NCBI GenBank assembly: GCA_026413225.1
Contig: CM048552.1
Span: 186,096,053 to 186,160,052, forward strand
Source: Otis tarda
Lineage: Eukaryota; Chordata; Aves; Otidiformes; Otididae
DNA length: 64,000 nucleotides
Direction: 5' to 3'
Of the stretch, positions 1 through 13,500 are shown piece after piece. The position numbers and the translations under genes were made by a program. Position 1 is the first letter of the stretch. Each line of letters begins with the position of its first letter. The notes below the pieces were generated by a model. That model was not told the DNA's origin, searched no databases, and worked only from the letters and a program-made list of their open reading frames with translations.

Positions 1-2729
1 TACACGGCACCAGGCCTGCTGGCATTGGATGGGATTCACCTTTCTCAAATAAGGAAGAGGGTCTTTTGTCATGAGCTAATGGGGCTCATTGACAGAGCTT
101 TAAACTAGCCTTGAAGTGGGAGGTGGATAATATCAGGCTAGCCTGTGCCAAGCTCTGGGACGACACACCAAGGTTAGAGGGACAGGATGCTTGTGAGGGA
201 CCTCAGCCTGTTACTCTGAGGACTGGCTACACTGGAGCACACTTGAAGTCTTACAGAGATAAGCCAGTAACAGCAGCCAACAGGCAAACACCAGTGAAAT
301 ACCTCAAAGGAATTAAGGGCTCTTCTCCTAAGAAGACAGCCAACAGCCCAGCTGAAGTGCCTCTACACCAATGCCTGCAGCAAGGAGGCAGTGGAAGGCA
401 CCGTGCTGCTAGAAAACTACAACCTAGTTGCCATTAGTGAAACTTAGTGGGATAAATTCCATGACTGAAGTACGGCTATCAATGGCTACAGGCTGTTCAG
501 AAGGGAGAGGTGAGGAAGGAGGGGTGCAGGGGTTGCCCTCTACATCAAGAAATTGATAAAGTGAAAAGAGCTGAAGTGTGAAGGCTTTGAAGAATAGCCA
601 CAAGTAGGTTGAAAGCTTATAGGTAAGAATCAGAGACTGAGGCAACAAAGGGAACTTTGTGGTTGGTGTCTACTACTGGCCACGCAATCAAGGGGAGCCT
701 ATTGACAAAGCCTTTTTACTCCAGTTACAGGAGGCATCCTGCTCGCAGGCTCTTGTCCTTCTGGAGGAGTTCAACCATCCTGACATCTGCTGGAAAAGTG
801 GCACAATGAGCTGTAGGCAGTCCAGGAGACTCCTGGAATGCATTGAGGATAACTAATGAGGGATCAGGTGAGGCAGGCTAAAGCCCTGACAGAATTGAAT
901 CTGGCCAGGGACATCAAAAGCAACAAGAAAGGCTTCTATAGGTATGTCGGGGACAAAAGGAGATCCAAGGAGAATGTTGGCCCCCTCCGGAAGGAAACAG
1001 GTGACTTGGTTACCCGGAACATGGAGAAGGCTGAGGTGCTTAATGACTTTTTTGCCTCAGTCTTCACCAATAAGGGCTCTTCTCTTGCCACCCAAGCTGT
1101 GGAAGGCACAAGCAGGGACTAGGAGGATGAAGAACCGCCCACTGTACTGGAAGAGCAGGTTTGGGAACATCTGAGGAACCTGGAGGTGCACAAGTCCATG
1201 GGACCTGATGAGATGCATCCGCGAGTCCTGAGGGAACTGGCAGATGAAGTTGCCAAGCTGCTGGCCATTATACTTGAGAAGTCGTGGTGGTCTGCTGAGG
1301 TTCCCACTGACTGGAAGAGCGGGAACATAACCCCCATTTTTAAAAAGGGGAACAAAGAAGACCTGGGGAACTACAGGCTGGTCAGCCTCACCTCTGTGCC
1401 TGGCAAGGTCATGGAGCAGATTGTCCTGGAAACCATGCTAAGGCACATGGAGAGCAAGGAGGTGGTTGATGACAGCCAACATGGCTTCCCCACAGGCAGA
1501 TCGTGCCTGACCAATTTGGTGGCCTTCTTGGTTACAGTATCGGTGGACAAGGGATGAGCAATGGATATCATCTACATGGACTTGTGCAAACCTTTTGACA
1601 CTGTCCCGCACAACATCCTTCTCTCTAAACTGGAGAGGCATGGCTTTGATGGACGGACCACTCAGTGGATAAGGAGTTGGCTGGATGGCCGCACTCAGAG
1701 AGTGGTGGTCAATGGCTGATGTCTAAGTGGACACCGGTGATGAGTGGTGTTCCTCAAGGGTCCGTGTTGGGCCTGGCCCTGTTTAACATCTTTGTCAGCA
1801 ACATGGACATTGGAATAGAGTGCACCCTCAGTAAGCTTGCCGAGAACATCAAGCTGTGTGGTGTCGTTGACACGCTGAAGGGTAGAGATGCCATCCAGAG
1901 GGACCTTGACAGGCTGGAGAGGTGGGCCCATGCAAACCTCAGGAAGTTCAGCCAGGCCAAGTGCAAGGTCCTGCATGTGGGTCATGGCAATCCCAGACAC
2001 AAATACAGGCTGGGCAGAGAACAGATCGAGACCAGCCCTGAAGAGAAGGACTTGGGAGTGCTGGTAGATGAGAAGCTCATCATGAGCTGGCAATATGTGC
2101 TTGCAGCCCAGAAGGCCAACTATATCCTGGGCTGCATCAGGAGAAGCGTGGCCAGCAGGTCGAGGGAGGTGATTCTCTCCCTTTACTCTGGTGAGACCCC
2201 ACCTGGAGTATTACATCCAGCTCTGGAGTCCCCAGCACAGGAAAGACATAGACCTGGTGGAACGAGTCCAGAGGAGGGCCACAAAAATTATCAGAGGGAT
2301 GGAACACCTCTCCTGTGAAGACAGGCTGAGAGAGTTGGGGCTGTTCAGCCTGGAAAGAGGAAGGTCCTGGGACACCTTATTGCAGCCTTTCAGTACTTAA
2401 AGGAGGCCTATAAGAAAGATGGGGACAAACTTTTTAGCAGGCTCTGTAGCAATAGGACAAGGGGTAATAGATTTAAATTAAAGGGGGTAGATTCAGTCTA
2501 GACATAAGTAAGAAGTTTTTTACAATGAGGGTGGTAGAACACTAGAACAGGTTGCCCAGAGAGGTGGCGGATGGCCCATCCCTGGAAACATTCAAGGCCA
2601 GGTTGGACAGGGCTCTGAGCAACCTGATCTGGTTGGAGATGTCCCTGCTCCTTGCGGGGGGTTGGACTAGATGACCTTTAAAGGTCCCTTCCAACCCTAA
2701 CTAGTCTATGATTTTATGATTCTGTGATC
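1..2729 (+). mobile_element. CR1 LINE, long copy cut by the window edge
   Basis: A CR1 non-LTR retrotransposon copy, no longer coding. About 1-650 resembles the region before and at the start of ORF2. About 660-855 encodes the end of the apurinic-type endonuclease, with a FNHPDICWKS motif; the two residues before it read EE where CR1 proteins usually have GD. About 856-2318 encodes the linker and reverse transcriptase in several broken frames (NYRLVSL, QHGF, SGVPQGSVLG). The catalytic FADD box reads LAEN, so the enzyme would be dead. The 3' end matches the other copies in the window and finishes in ATTTTATGATTCTGTGAT, a decayed 8-bp tail repeat. Near 853 the text jumps from the endonuclease to the linker, suggesting an internal deletion. 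The left boundary may lie outside the window. Family assignment is firm; subfamily is not. Confidence 0.93.
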
Positions 2730-5700
2730 TTGCTGGAGTGACTGAAACTGAGAGGCTTCTGTGACAATCTTGTCTTTGCTCTCCATGTCATGTAGCAACT
2801 TACACAAAAACACAGCCCCCCATGCAAAGTTTAATCTCTGCTACTTCCACACATGGTTGAAATTCCTCCACTTTCATCCCTGATAATTTACATTTTCTGT
2901 CACTTATTGCACTTTCCATTCTAATTCCAGCTCCATATCAGTGGAAGAACAGAAATCGCTTGGCATGTGAGCCCCCCTTTCATTCTTAGTCTCACAGAAA
3001 ATATGAGTTGCAGACATTTCTCAAATTGCCCGAGGAGACCACATGGTCCAAGGGTAATCCAGGGCATTGGGTCCCCACAAAAGAAGTCACTATGCTATAT
3101 GAAAATCGTATAATACAAGAGACATGAGAGGAGTACATTGAGTGCATGGTGACTTCAGGAGCAGTGCATACAGATCATGTCAATCAATACGACTCCAGTG
3201 CACTCACCTGACCCCGGGGTGAAGGAGCTCACCCAGCACACAAGGTTATCAGGAGAGACAAGTGCCTCATCCCAGAAGAGGAGCTGTTTGAAATGGTCTC
3301 TTCTCTACACTCTCCACTGATGGTCTCCTTCCTCTTCTGTGGCTTGCACAAAGCTTAGCCTGGGATTCACAGTGAAGCCAGAAGAGCAATGTGCTCAGCT
3401 CCACACCGTAAACGATTGGCTTGATACACAAGGACTTGTATTTGGGCACATGTAAGGCATCTGAATGAGCCAAGCAAACACTCCCAGCAAAGTTTCTAAG
3501 TTCAAGCTCAAGCTCACAGCATCCCAGGAAATGACAGAGGAGGAGGACATCTCCCAGAGCTCTAGCTACCCAAACAGCAAGTAGCTTTTCATGGGTGGAC
3601 CCATGAACAAATGAAGACAACAAATGAAGTCTACCATTCTATTTTTTTTTCTAGATGAGTCTTTACTGATATTTAATCTGTCTCCTCATAAACTCACAGA
3701 GCATCTCTGATTTAACCTGATTCATTCTGAGTTTGTCAGCAGCGTGGTTTTTTCTTGGTTTGAACCGATCGTCCTCATCTTCTTGTTTATTGTTGCCCTG
3801 GAAGTCTGTCATTGGCTCAGCTCTCATCTAGTGCTACAAAAGCACTTACTCTAGTCATGGCTTTACAGATAGCAAAATGACCAACAGCTGCTTCCTTGGA
3901 GTCATTTTTGTTTTATTCAGGCTGGGAAAAATTTTGAGACAAGCTTTCATTTCTTTAGTAATAAAGTCAGCCAGTAAGTTAAGTGCTTCTGCTGGTGGCT
4001 GTCTCCTTATTTCAGAAAAGAAGGTTTTGAACTTTGAGAATGAAATTCCATGAACAAAGCACTTTTTTTTTGGAAGCCTCATCTAGACACAACTTTTTCA
4101 GAGTAAGGCTTTTTTTTTTTTTTTTAATAAATCGGATCAAATTGTTCCCAGTTCCATAATTGCCAGCTGTCATTAAAATCAACAGGAATTATGCATATAT
4201 ACCTGAGTAAAAATGTGACTGGTAGTTCTTAGAAACAAGAGAGGAATGAATTAAAATTTAATTGTGGATTAAAAATATCAGAGGGATCAGCTGACTATGT
4301 GCTATAGAAAGGAAAACAGCTGACTTAGAAAGCCTTAGGAATCAGGGTTATCACAGGAATTCTGCCAAGGCATTTATCTGTAGTGGTAGATACTGCTATT
4401 TTGACTTGCAAACTGTTAGAGAAATATAAACTTCTTTATTCCCTTGTCCCAGTTAGATTAGTCAAGTACTTAAGCACTTTATCTTTTAATTAATTGTAAC
4501 AGCTAAGTGTGTATTTAAAAACTGAATTTCTGCGCAGAAATCCCCAACATATTCATCACTTCTCGTACACCCCTCTTCTCCACAGCGTGCCAAGCACTGA
4601 GTCATAGCTCCATTTTATTCTATTCTTTCCATTGCTGCACAGCAATTACACAGTCTATGAGAAAATTATATTTGTTGTTTAATCATCTGGGGGACCAGCC
4701 ATTCATAAGAGAAGGAGACAGCAGCCTGTGAAGAAAGTGGATGATTTTTAAGGGAGGGTTGAGGAACGTGATCTGCTTGAAAGTCAACTAAACTTAGTAA
4801 ATGGAAGATTTGGAAGCCGTGGTGGAAGGTCATCTCTTCTAGTAGTCTATTTTAAAAGAAATTTTTAAAGGAAGAATACAGCTTCTGGTTTCATGTTCAT
4901 TCTGTCAACTTGCAATCTTTTTATTTTCCAAAACTTTGCTAATCTAGAAGAAACAGAAACTGCATGTGACCGTTGTTGTGGGTTTGGATTGTAAAACAAA
5001 ACTCAAAGCAAGGCTTTCCTAACCACATACAATCTTATCTGCCCATTTTGGATGGAGCAATACCAGTGGCTAAACACAGGGATGATTCCAGTCAAATGAC
5101 TTCTCAAACTCATCCACACCAGTGTGGGTTTGTAGCAGCTTCCAGGCAGCTTCCCCAGAAACGTAACCCTGAACTTATCCCTTGTTAGCAGTGCAGGGCA
5201 ATCCCCCCCTTCCAAGCACTCGAACAGAAACAGAAAGGAACATAGGAAAGTTTGGCCAGACTGTTCATTTTCACAAATGTTAAATATATAAAACCTGTTT
5301 TCAAAAGCTCCAAGGTTGGACAAATGAAACCACAAGGACCTTCTACTTCAGGAGAAGTGCAGATTGCCTTGATGAAAACATAGGGTTTCAGGTTGTGTTT
5401 CACAGCTATAAACATTAATTCATCCTGAAACTGTTCCTGACTAGACAAATCAAATGCCCTGCAATAACGGCCCAAAGCGACATGCCCAAATCATTCTGCA
5501 GGGCTGTGCAGGCAAATAGCATGCCTTGAAGGGTTGTGCTCAGGGTGCACTCGGTCTATTGCAAAGCACAATGGAAGGACTGTACATGACAAACAAATAA
5601 ACTCTTTATCTGGAAATTTCAGTGGAGTCACATCCAGGATGTGGCTGCTCTCTTCAAGCCAGCACTTGCAGTTGGGACTGAGCTTGCCAGACCTGCCTGG

Positions 5701-6499
5701 ACCTGCTCCCAGATGGTGCAGCGATCACCCATTACCCTTTTCCTGTGCCAGAGATGCCTGCTGCATCCTGGCAGCAAGGAGCACCAGCTCACTGTCATTC
5801 CCTGTGAGCTAGCCTGGCACTGAGGGCATGATGGAGAACAGGCTTTCAGTGCACATTGGATGGACACCCTGCCCAGGTCAAACCCATGCGCCTGGGAAGT
5901 CCACTGCAGATCAGTATTTTCTTCAGCTGTTGGGATCATGCAGGTTTAAGGTATTAGAGGTCACACTGCTACGGCTGGTTTCTGAAAGCACTGAGTTAGG
6001 ATCAGGGTCAAGTCAAACCAAAAAGGAGGCATCAGGTGACAGACGAAAGCTCTGGCAGCCGGGGGCTTGCAGTTATAACTTTAAGCCAAGCTACTGACTC
6101 ACACTGGACGTGTGAACATGAGCAATGCAGTTGGCTTCTTGCTACTTAAATCAGCTAAGCTGGAAGATTGAGTCATGGCTGGACCTCCCAGAATCCAGAT
6201 ACGACGTCTGAAGTGACCTTCTAGAATAAATGAGTACAAGTTTTCCCATTGCCTTTAAACTCAGTGTATAAGTGTTAGACTGTGCTAGAGAGCTACAGCA
6301 AAGAGGATGGGGGGAGAGGATGACATAAGCTCCCCCTTCCTGAGCACACTGGGGAGCTTCTTGTCGAAATGAATGGGGCCTTTTCTCTCTTACACTATGG
6401 GAATGCGACTTTCTAAGGAGTTTGCAGTCAGCTTGCCTAAATATACACTGGTCCATAACACAGAGCACATGAATGTGTCCAGGACATCACAAAGAGAAA
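2730..6499. other. Intergenic DNA, no gene seen
   Basis: AT-rich single-copy-looking DNA with short poly-T runs (for example near 4110-4125). Open frames are short and show no recognisable domain. I see no RNA gene, promoter or clear mobile element. Old repeats too diverged to recognise by eye may be present. Confidence 0.5.
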
Positions 6500-7185
6500 A
6501 AAAAACCCATAGAATCATGCAAGAAGTGGTCTCTGAGAGTCACTCAGGCTGACCTCTTCTTTCCTCACCCTCTAGGGCTATCTTCAGCTGGCTCAGGGCC
6601 TCGTCTAATCAAGTTTTTAATATCTCCAAATACAAAGATATTGTGGGCTTTTTTTTTGCACAACCTGGTTTAGTGTTTGACTACTCTCACAGAATTTTTT
6701 TTCCTTATGTTTAACCAGAATTTCTTTTGCTGCAACTTGGTTTTCATCTTTCTCTGTGTACCTAAAGAATTGTCTGGCTCCATCTTCTGTGCAATTCCCT
6801 TTTAGGTTAGGAAAATAGCCCTTAGCTTTGTCTTATCCAGTCTAATCCCAACCCCTTGGCTATCTTAGTGGCCCTCAGCTGGACTTGCTCCAGCTTTTCA
6901 TACACTTCTTGCACTGGGGTCCCTACTCTGGACACAGCAATCGATATGTAATCTCAACAGTGACAAATAGAGGGGACTAGCCCCTTCCTTTGGTCTGTTG
7001 GCTGTGCTCTTCTCTTGCTATGTAGTTCAGCATGCATCCATCTCTGCAAGGGCACACTGCTGACGTATTCAACTTGGGATCCGCTAGAACCCAGGTCCTC
7101 TTCCGAAGAGCTGCTATCTAGCCAGTCAGCCCCCAGCTTGAACAGCCATATGGGTTTTTCTGTCCCAGGTGCAAAAACATCAGGA
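6500..7185 (-). mobile_element. Old CR1 LINE fragment, minus strand
   Basis: Read on the plus strand this is the reverse complement of CR1 ORF2 and 3' end, strongly diverged. Recognisable blocks are 'ggccctcagctggacttgct', 'cttgcactggggtccctact', 'ctgcaagggcacactgctga' and 'gagctgctatctagccagtc', in the order expected for a minus-strand copy. The same blocks appear in the copy at 62055-63395. The divergence points to a much older insertion than the plus-strand copies. The left edge near 6500 ('catagaatcatgcaag') resembles a decayed tail. Ends are approximate. Confidence 0.8.
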
Positions 7186-10088
7186 GTAAATCCATGCTAA
7201 TCAACAAACCTATTGCATTGGTCAGAGGCGGTCCTATATAGAGCAAGTTTTTGGCAGTCAAGACGAGTAGTTGCCCAGGACAGCAGACTGCAGGGAGTAG
7301 CAAAGGGTCAAAATCCTGCTGCCCATTTTGCTTTCACTAGAAAAGCTTTGGAAACTCAGGCTCACTGCTGCTGAAATTTGAGACATAAAAGTATGGGTGG
7401 ATGTATGGCTATTGCTAGGCAAGATGGGACTCCTACAAAGCTACCACTGTTACCTCGTCTCCCATATGCCTGGTGGCATCAGGAAGAGCAAGTTCAACTC
7501 TCCAGGGCTTGCTGCTGGGACTCCATCCCAGCTTGGCTCTTCCCCCTAACAGGGGGACTCATTCTCCCCCAGGCGTACACAAACCTGGGCAAGTTATGTC
7601 CACGTTCTTCAGTTATATCACTGAGATTCATCCCGTGTAAAAAGCTATTCAGCAAACTATAGTGAATTAAATTATTATTGTCCAACAGTACAGTAACAAT
7701 GCATAGACGCAGTGAGAAAATCTATTCCAGATTTAAGGTTAGTTCTTACAAATTTGCACTTAACAGCCATCTCAGCAATGCTGAGCATTGTAAGCCCACT
7801 AACCTTGAAAAGTGCTGTATATGCTCAGCTCTCTAGATAAGCTGCAATATTCACTGAACCGCATACAAAGCAAGGCATGTCATGGTGAGCTGCATGTGGA
7901 GGGCACTCAAAGATGCTCCTCTGTGCCATTATGAGGCAGGGCACAGGGGCACCAGAATACAAGACTCTGCCCAGCAAATGGAGACATATTTGACCCGTGA
8001 CCCCAAGAAAGGGGACAATAGGTCAGTTGGATCAAATATTTCCTGTTTTACTGGTCCAGCTGGCTCCTCACTCTTGGTGGGCTCCTGAGAATGGCCCTGG
8101 GACTACCTGTGGCTGAAGTTGCTCCTGGAAAATGAGAGGAAAAGTCTGGGTGTCACTGTTTATCTGCTCCTCTGGAAGTTGAAATCCTTGTTTTACCCAT
8201 CCTCAAATGAAACAGTAAATGTGTTAGAAGTGGAAGAAATATCTGGTTACTGCTGTGACCTATTACAAACTTCTGTCTACGTGCTCAGTAATGATTCAGC
8301 TGTAGAGGTGGCACAGAGGCAGGCAGAGGTTTGACACCTAGCCCGTGGGTGTCCTAAGTGGGTACAGATCTCAGGATACAGCTTCTGATAAGGGATATGC
8401 AGGAAATAAGTGGGCATTCAAAGACACAAGGCTATCACGCAGTTCTTGGAGAACTATAGCCAGCTTTCAGAGAGAGGAGTTGTAGCTGGCTCTTCTGAGG
8501 CCACACGGGAATTAACTTCTGCCATAAAAGCCAGTGAGCACGTCTTGCCAGCACCCGGTCAGAGATGACTTGAGGAGAGGACTCGGCACTGCCCACGGAG
8601 CATGAGATAACGTGAAGATGCTGCTTTTCCCCACTGGGCGCCATGGTTTCCCTTCACCTCCTCCACTTCTTTCCCCTGGAGTCTCTCATGTAAATCAATA
8701 TTATGCTCCTGCCACATCCATTCAGTGTCAGAGTGATGACACCCAAGTTGGATTACAAGCGCCTGGGGCAAATTCACATGAGCCCTGTTCCTAATGTGAA
8801 GTCAATTAAAACCAAGTAATGCAAGGAACACATCTGGTCCTAGATGTTAATGATAATAAAGAAATGCCATTATGCTACTCATGCAATATAATTACTAATA
8901 GTGATTCTTGAAATCACCATGTCAGGAAGCAACCTGAACCACTAAACTGAGACTTTTCTTTAAGGTGGACTTAAAGCCTTTAGGGTCTGTAGATAAATAG
9001 ACTCCATTTTCTGTTCAGCGTATTAAAAAGCAAGATCTTAAGCACAGCATTGACCCATACAGTCCGTTCGGCACTTTGAACATCTCCTCTGCAGCAACTC
9101 TACCAGAAACCATTACAAAGAAGGCACCTGTGGTTCTGGTTTGGAGGAATGACAAAATTAGGAGTGTGTGGAAGGTTTAAAGCTGGGATCCATCAATTCA
9201 GTAACACAGAGTAATACAACAACATCTCAGTGATACAAAGCAGCTAGCTCAGCCTGATTCTTGTGAATTTAACTTAATTTGCTTACTCTGAGGGTTTTTC
9301 TTCTTTTTTGTAACATCTATGAATCATTGCACCATCCAGAATGAATAGTGACTGAATACTTCCCTGGCTCAGAGACAACAGAGCCCCTTGCTTAGTCAGG
9401 AAAATGATTTAAGAAAATCAATCACTTTGGTTTGGTTACAAAATAAATTTTAAAAAATAACAAGATAAGAGCTAAACAGTTGAGATGCAGCAGAGGGATG
9501 TTTCAGTCCACTGCCCTTTCATACCAAGAGCTCGCCTGACAGCAATTAGATAAACATGTTTCTCAGCAACATCAAAACTTAAGCAAAGTCCTACAGTCAC
9601 TATTTCGTCACTAAAATATTATGACTGAACATATTAGTGACTTCCCTTGGGTCAATAAGAGAGCCCCATGCATCCCTGCCATAAGCACCCTAATACAGGG
9701 CTGTAGCTAGGACTAACCTAGATCTTAAGGCCAAATGATCTTGACAGAAAGGTGCCATTAACTTCCAAAATGCTCACAGTCATCTAGAGAGTTGAATGTG
9801 GGTGTTGACCATTTTTTTAGGCTGAGGCACAGTTCAGTCCTGCCTATAGATATTGACCTTAAGCAGTATATGCAGTTATTCTGGGTTTCCCAGAGCAGGG
9901 ACTCCCATGGTTTGTTTCTTAGGGTGTCATGGTGTGGTGGTGTCAACATGGCAGTACTTCCTATCCTCCTCCTCACTTTGATTCCAACTGCCAATATTCC
10001 GCAAGAACACATCTGCAACACACCTTCCCTTCTCCCCTCTGCTAGCATTTATTCTACAATATTTATAATTTATTATATTTATTTATAG
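7186..10088. other. Intergenic DNA, no gene seen
   Basis: No supportable gene or RNA. Short open frames occur on both strands, but none has a recognisable domain or a consistent codon signature. The right edge abuts a CR1 3' fragment that starts abruptly after an AT-rich stretch (10040-10088), the usual look of a 5'-truncated insertion. Confidence 0.5.
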
Positions 10089-10566
10089 TTGGACCAAGTC
10101 CAGAAGATGATGGCCAAGAAGATGATCAGAGGGCTGGAGCACCTCTCCTATGAGGACAGGCTGAGAGAGTCGAGGCTGTTCAGCCTGGAGAAGAGAAGGC
10201 TCTGGGGAGGCCTTATAGCAGCTTTCCAGTACCTAAAGGGGGCTTATAGGAAAAATGGGGAGAAACTCTTTAGCAGGGCCTGTTGTGAAAGGACGAGTGG
10301 TAATGGTTTTAAAATAGAGGGAGGTGGATTCAGACTGGACATCAGGAAAAAAATGTACAGTGAAAGTGGTGGAACACTGGAACAGGCTGCCCAGAGAGAT
10401 GGTGGATGCCCCATCCCTGGAAACATTCAAGGCCAGGTTGGATGGGGCTCTGAGCAACCTGATCTGGTTGGAGATGTCCCTGCTCCTTGCCAGGGGGGTT
10501 GGACTAGATGATCTTTGAAGGTCTCTTCCATCCTAAACTACTCTATAATTCTATGATTCTATTATT
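10089..10566 (+). mobile_element. CR1 LINE 3' fragment
   Basis: A 5'-truncated CR1 copy of about 0.48 kb. It starts in the C-terminal part of ORF2 (the [11 protein letters not shown] block) and runs through the 3' untranslated end 'ggttggactagatgatcttt' to a tail of ATTCTATGATTCTATT. The frame is shifted against the intact C-terminus seen at 48880-49638, for example near 10350, so it does not code. Similarity to the other plus-strand copies is high, so it is fairly young. Confidence 0.93.
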
Positions 10567-13500
10567 TTTGTCTACACTGCTAGCAACAGCGAAGTCTGTG
10601 GGGTGTCTCTTGCTCCTGCCCTCTCTTTGGGATTAAATAGTACTAGGAAGTTGTTCTGCTTCCTCAATACATATTGATTACACTGAGTATATTGTTTACG
10701 AGCAGTTTTTTCCATTCTCCGTGAGTTTAAACTTTGAGTCAAAATCATCTCATATTGTACGAAACCTGGAGTAAAATACTGGGGATATAGAGAGGAGGTG
10801 ATATAGCTTAGAACAGGAGCCACTGTCTCCTTTGACTGTTCCTGAGAGAGGTCTGCACAAGTGTCTATGTGAGTATCAAAGTACTTAAACCAGCAGAAAA
10901 CTGGTGCCACAGAGGAGAGGAGACTTCATGTGTAATTCCAGCAACTCCAGACACTAGTGATGTCTGGGATTGCCTTTCCTTGCTGAGTAGATGTGCCTGA
11001 AATCCTCAGGAGCTGGCATGTAATAAAAGAGACCCTAATTCCCTTCTCTGCTTACCCACATACAGGTTCACACATGCTCAGCTGTGTGATGACAGTTTTG
11101 CTATGCACACAAAATAAAAGTAGATAAATGGTCCAGTAGATTAGGTCCAACCCTAATCTACCCTAGGGTTGAAATATCTTTAAGAAAGAGATTCAGCAGA
11201 ACTGCTGAGTTAATTCTTCTCAGCATCAAAGCATTGTGAGAGTTAAGGTGGTGAGTTAAGCCTAGAGAAAACTCTGGAAACTACTTGCTGTGGACAGAGC
11301 TTCTGTGAAGCACCTGAAGAAGCATCCATGACAAAGTAGAGCAAATCATGGAGCATTCAATAAAGATCTCAGTTGTCCCATAGGTTAAAGCAAAAATCTA
11401 TTATTTTTAAGTTGATTACTTTTCTATGCAAAGACAAACTCCAGACTTACACAGCAAAATAAATTCTTCTGTATTCTGAGTTATCTGGCACACTGCTGGT
11501 ACAGAAGCTGAGAAAGGTCTGTGTTTCCCACGGCTTTGCACCTCTGATGGAAGCCTGCAAACAGCCTGGGTGAGCAGCCTCCTCAAGCTCGAACGAGGCT
11601 GAAGCAGGACACAGACTCACCCCTGCACAATCCCTGTCCTTGTGCTGCCCAGCCTAAGCTGTTCCGAAGTGGCTCTTTTTTCTCATGGTTTTGCCTGAAC
11701 ACAATGCACACAGAAGGCACTGGATTCCCACCATCTCCTGGACTACACAGCTGATCTGCTGTTAATACCAACAGCAAAAGTTCACTCAGCTTGTCCCGGC
11801 AGGCCACCTGCAGCCCTTGCTTGGAGGACTCTCCTTGGCAGACACATCCACCCCACTGTACCTCACTTCATTGGGGCCAGTCATGGCATTACCTTTCACC
11901 ATGAGGTCACTGTCATTTCAACTGAATCACCTACACTCTTTTAACATAAGTCACTGTGGCCTGGTAAAAATGTTCAGTCACAACACATGTGGGCAGAGCT
12001 TGGATTAGTCATGTAGGATGAAAAGGCTTCATTAGCCACTCACCCTGAGAAATGACATTTCCATACAAAATAAATTCAACTTAAAAAGCAATTGATTTCT
12101 TATATATGAAGGAAAGCCGCCTTCTAACTGAACTTTTGTTCATTATGAGCATCAGTAAAGCCTTCACTGAAAAACAGCCTGCTTCATGCTCAAGGCAGCA
12201 AGCACCTGTCTTTAAGAAGGTTTCTGATAACTCTGTAGTCATCTTCTGCTTTCCGTGGGTCTGCACGGAAGAAGCAAAAGGGAAGGAAGTGCTCAGTTTC
12301 CTGACACTAACCCAGAAAGAGCTGCCATATGAGGGAAGTGACAGCTGAGCTAGTGGAGGTCAGTCCCAAAGAGTGGTTATATCCCCATGATTTTATGCAC
12401 ACATTCCTTCTAGAGGAAGCCAAGCAAAAGCTGTTGGGGTTCCCAAGGATGGTAAGCTTTTTGGAAGAATGGTAGGACTGAAGGAAAACATAAACAAGCC
12501 TGAACAGGCAAACAAACACCCATAAATCCTGATGCCCAGGTTGCTGCATGACTGAAAATACATATCTACATTACTGTGCTCAAAAAGAGGAAATAATAAT
12601 AAAAAAACCAAACAACCAAGAGGTTCCAGATGGAGTCTTGACTGAAGTATTTGCCAGCTGTCCACTCAATACTAGAATAATTGCTCCTTGCACGCCTTGG
12701 GCACAAACCCCACCTGAACGGGGCTGCAGAGCAGGGGCCGCACAGTGTGATGAGGCACTAACCCCCAGCAAGCAGGTCCACCCAACCACAGGCCCCTTGC
12801 CATTTCAGCATCCCCGTTGCTCCCTGCCTAACACAGAGATCATGGCACAGGGGCTGTCATTTCTATCTCCAAGCACCTCCACATCACAGCAACTTTCTCA
12901 GCAGTGTGAACCCAACTCATGCCCCAGGGGGAAGCAAACTGATGGTTTCCACACAGCCCGTGTTTGTAGCCCACATTGACAATCATGGTATGGACCACAG
13001 AGAAATTTCATCCTATCAGCAGCTTTTGCTCCAGAGGTGTCTAAGGCTCAGCTTTAAGTGGAATTTAACTGTGTCTCTTCCCATGAAAAAAAAACCAAAA
13101 AGGACCACATGAACTTTCCAGGTGATCACTGCAAGCTGGGTCCTGTGAAGAATTAACCAGAGGCAGGTGGGCGTCTATAAACCGAAGTCATGGCTGGGAT
13201 CTCACTCTTTGTGACACAAATATTTAGCTAAAATATTTCAAATTTTAAAAGTTAGTTGGCTTGCAGTCAACAGTCCACTGTGGATTGAGGAGAATCTCCA
13301 GTGGGAAAAAGAAGCTTATTAAACAGATGCTACACAATACAGCAATATGGGGCAGAAAGGAAAATGATATTATGAAATTACTTCTGCCTCAGATACCCCG
13401 TACAGTTTTTATTAAAGTCAACAGGAATTGCATACATGGCTCCAGGAGCAGGCACAGCCCATCAACAGAGTGTTAAAGCACAAGCTATGGGGAAAATTGA

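Noticed and set aside
12548-12979. Plus-strand open frame of 143 codons
   Set aside because: No recognisable domain, a Pro/Ser/Gln-rich mix, no splice or promoter context, and an overlapping minus-strand frame.
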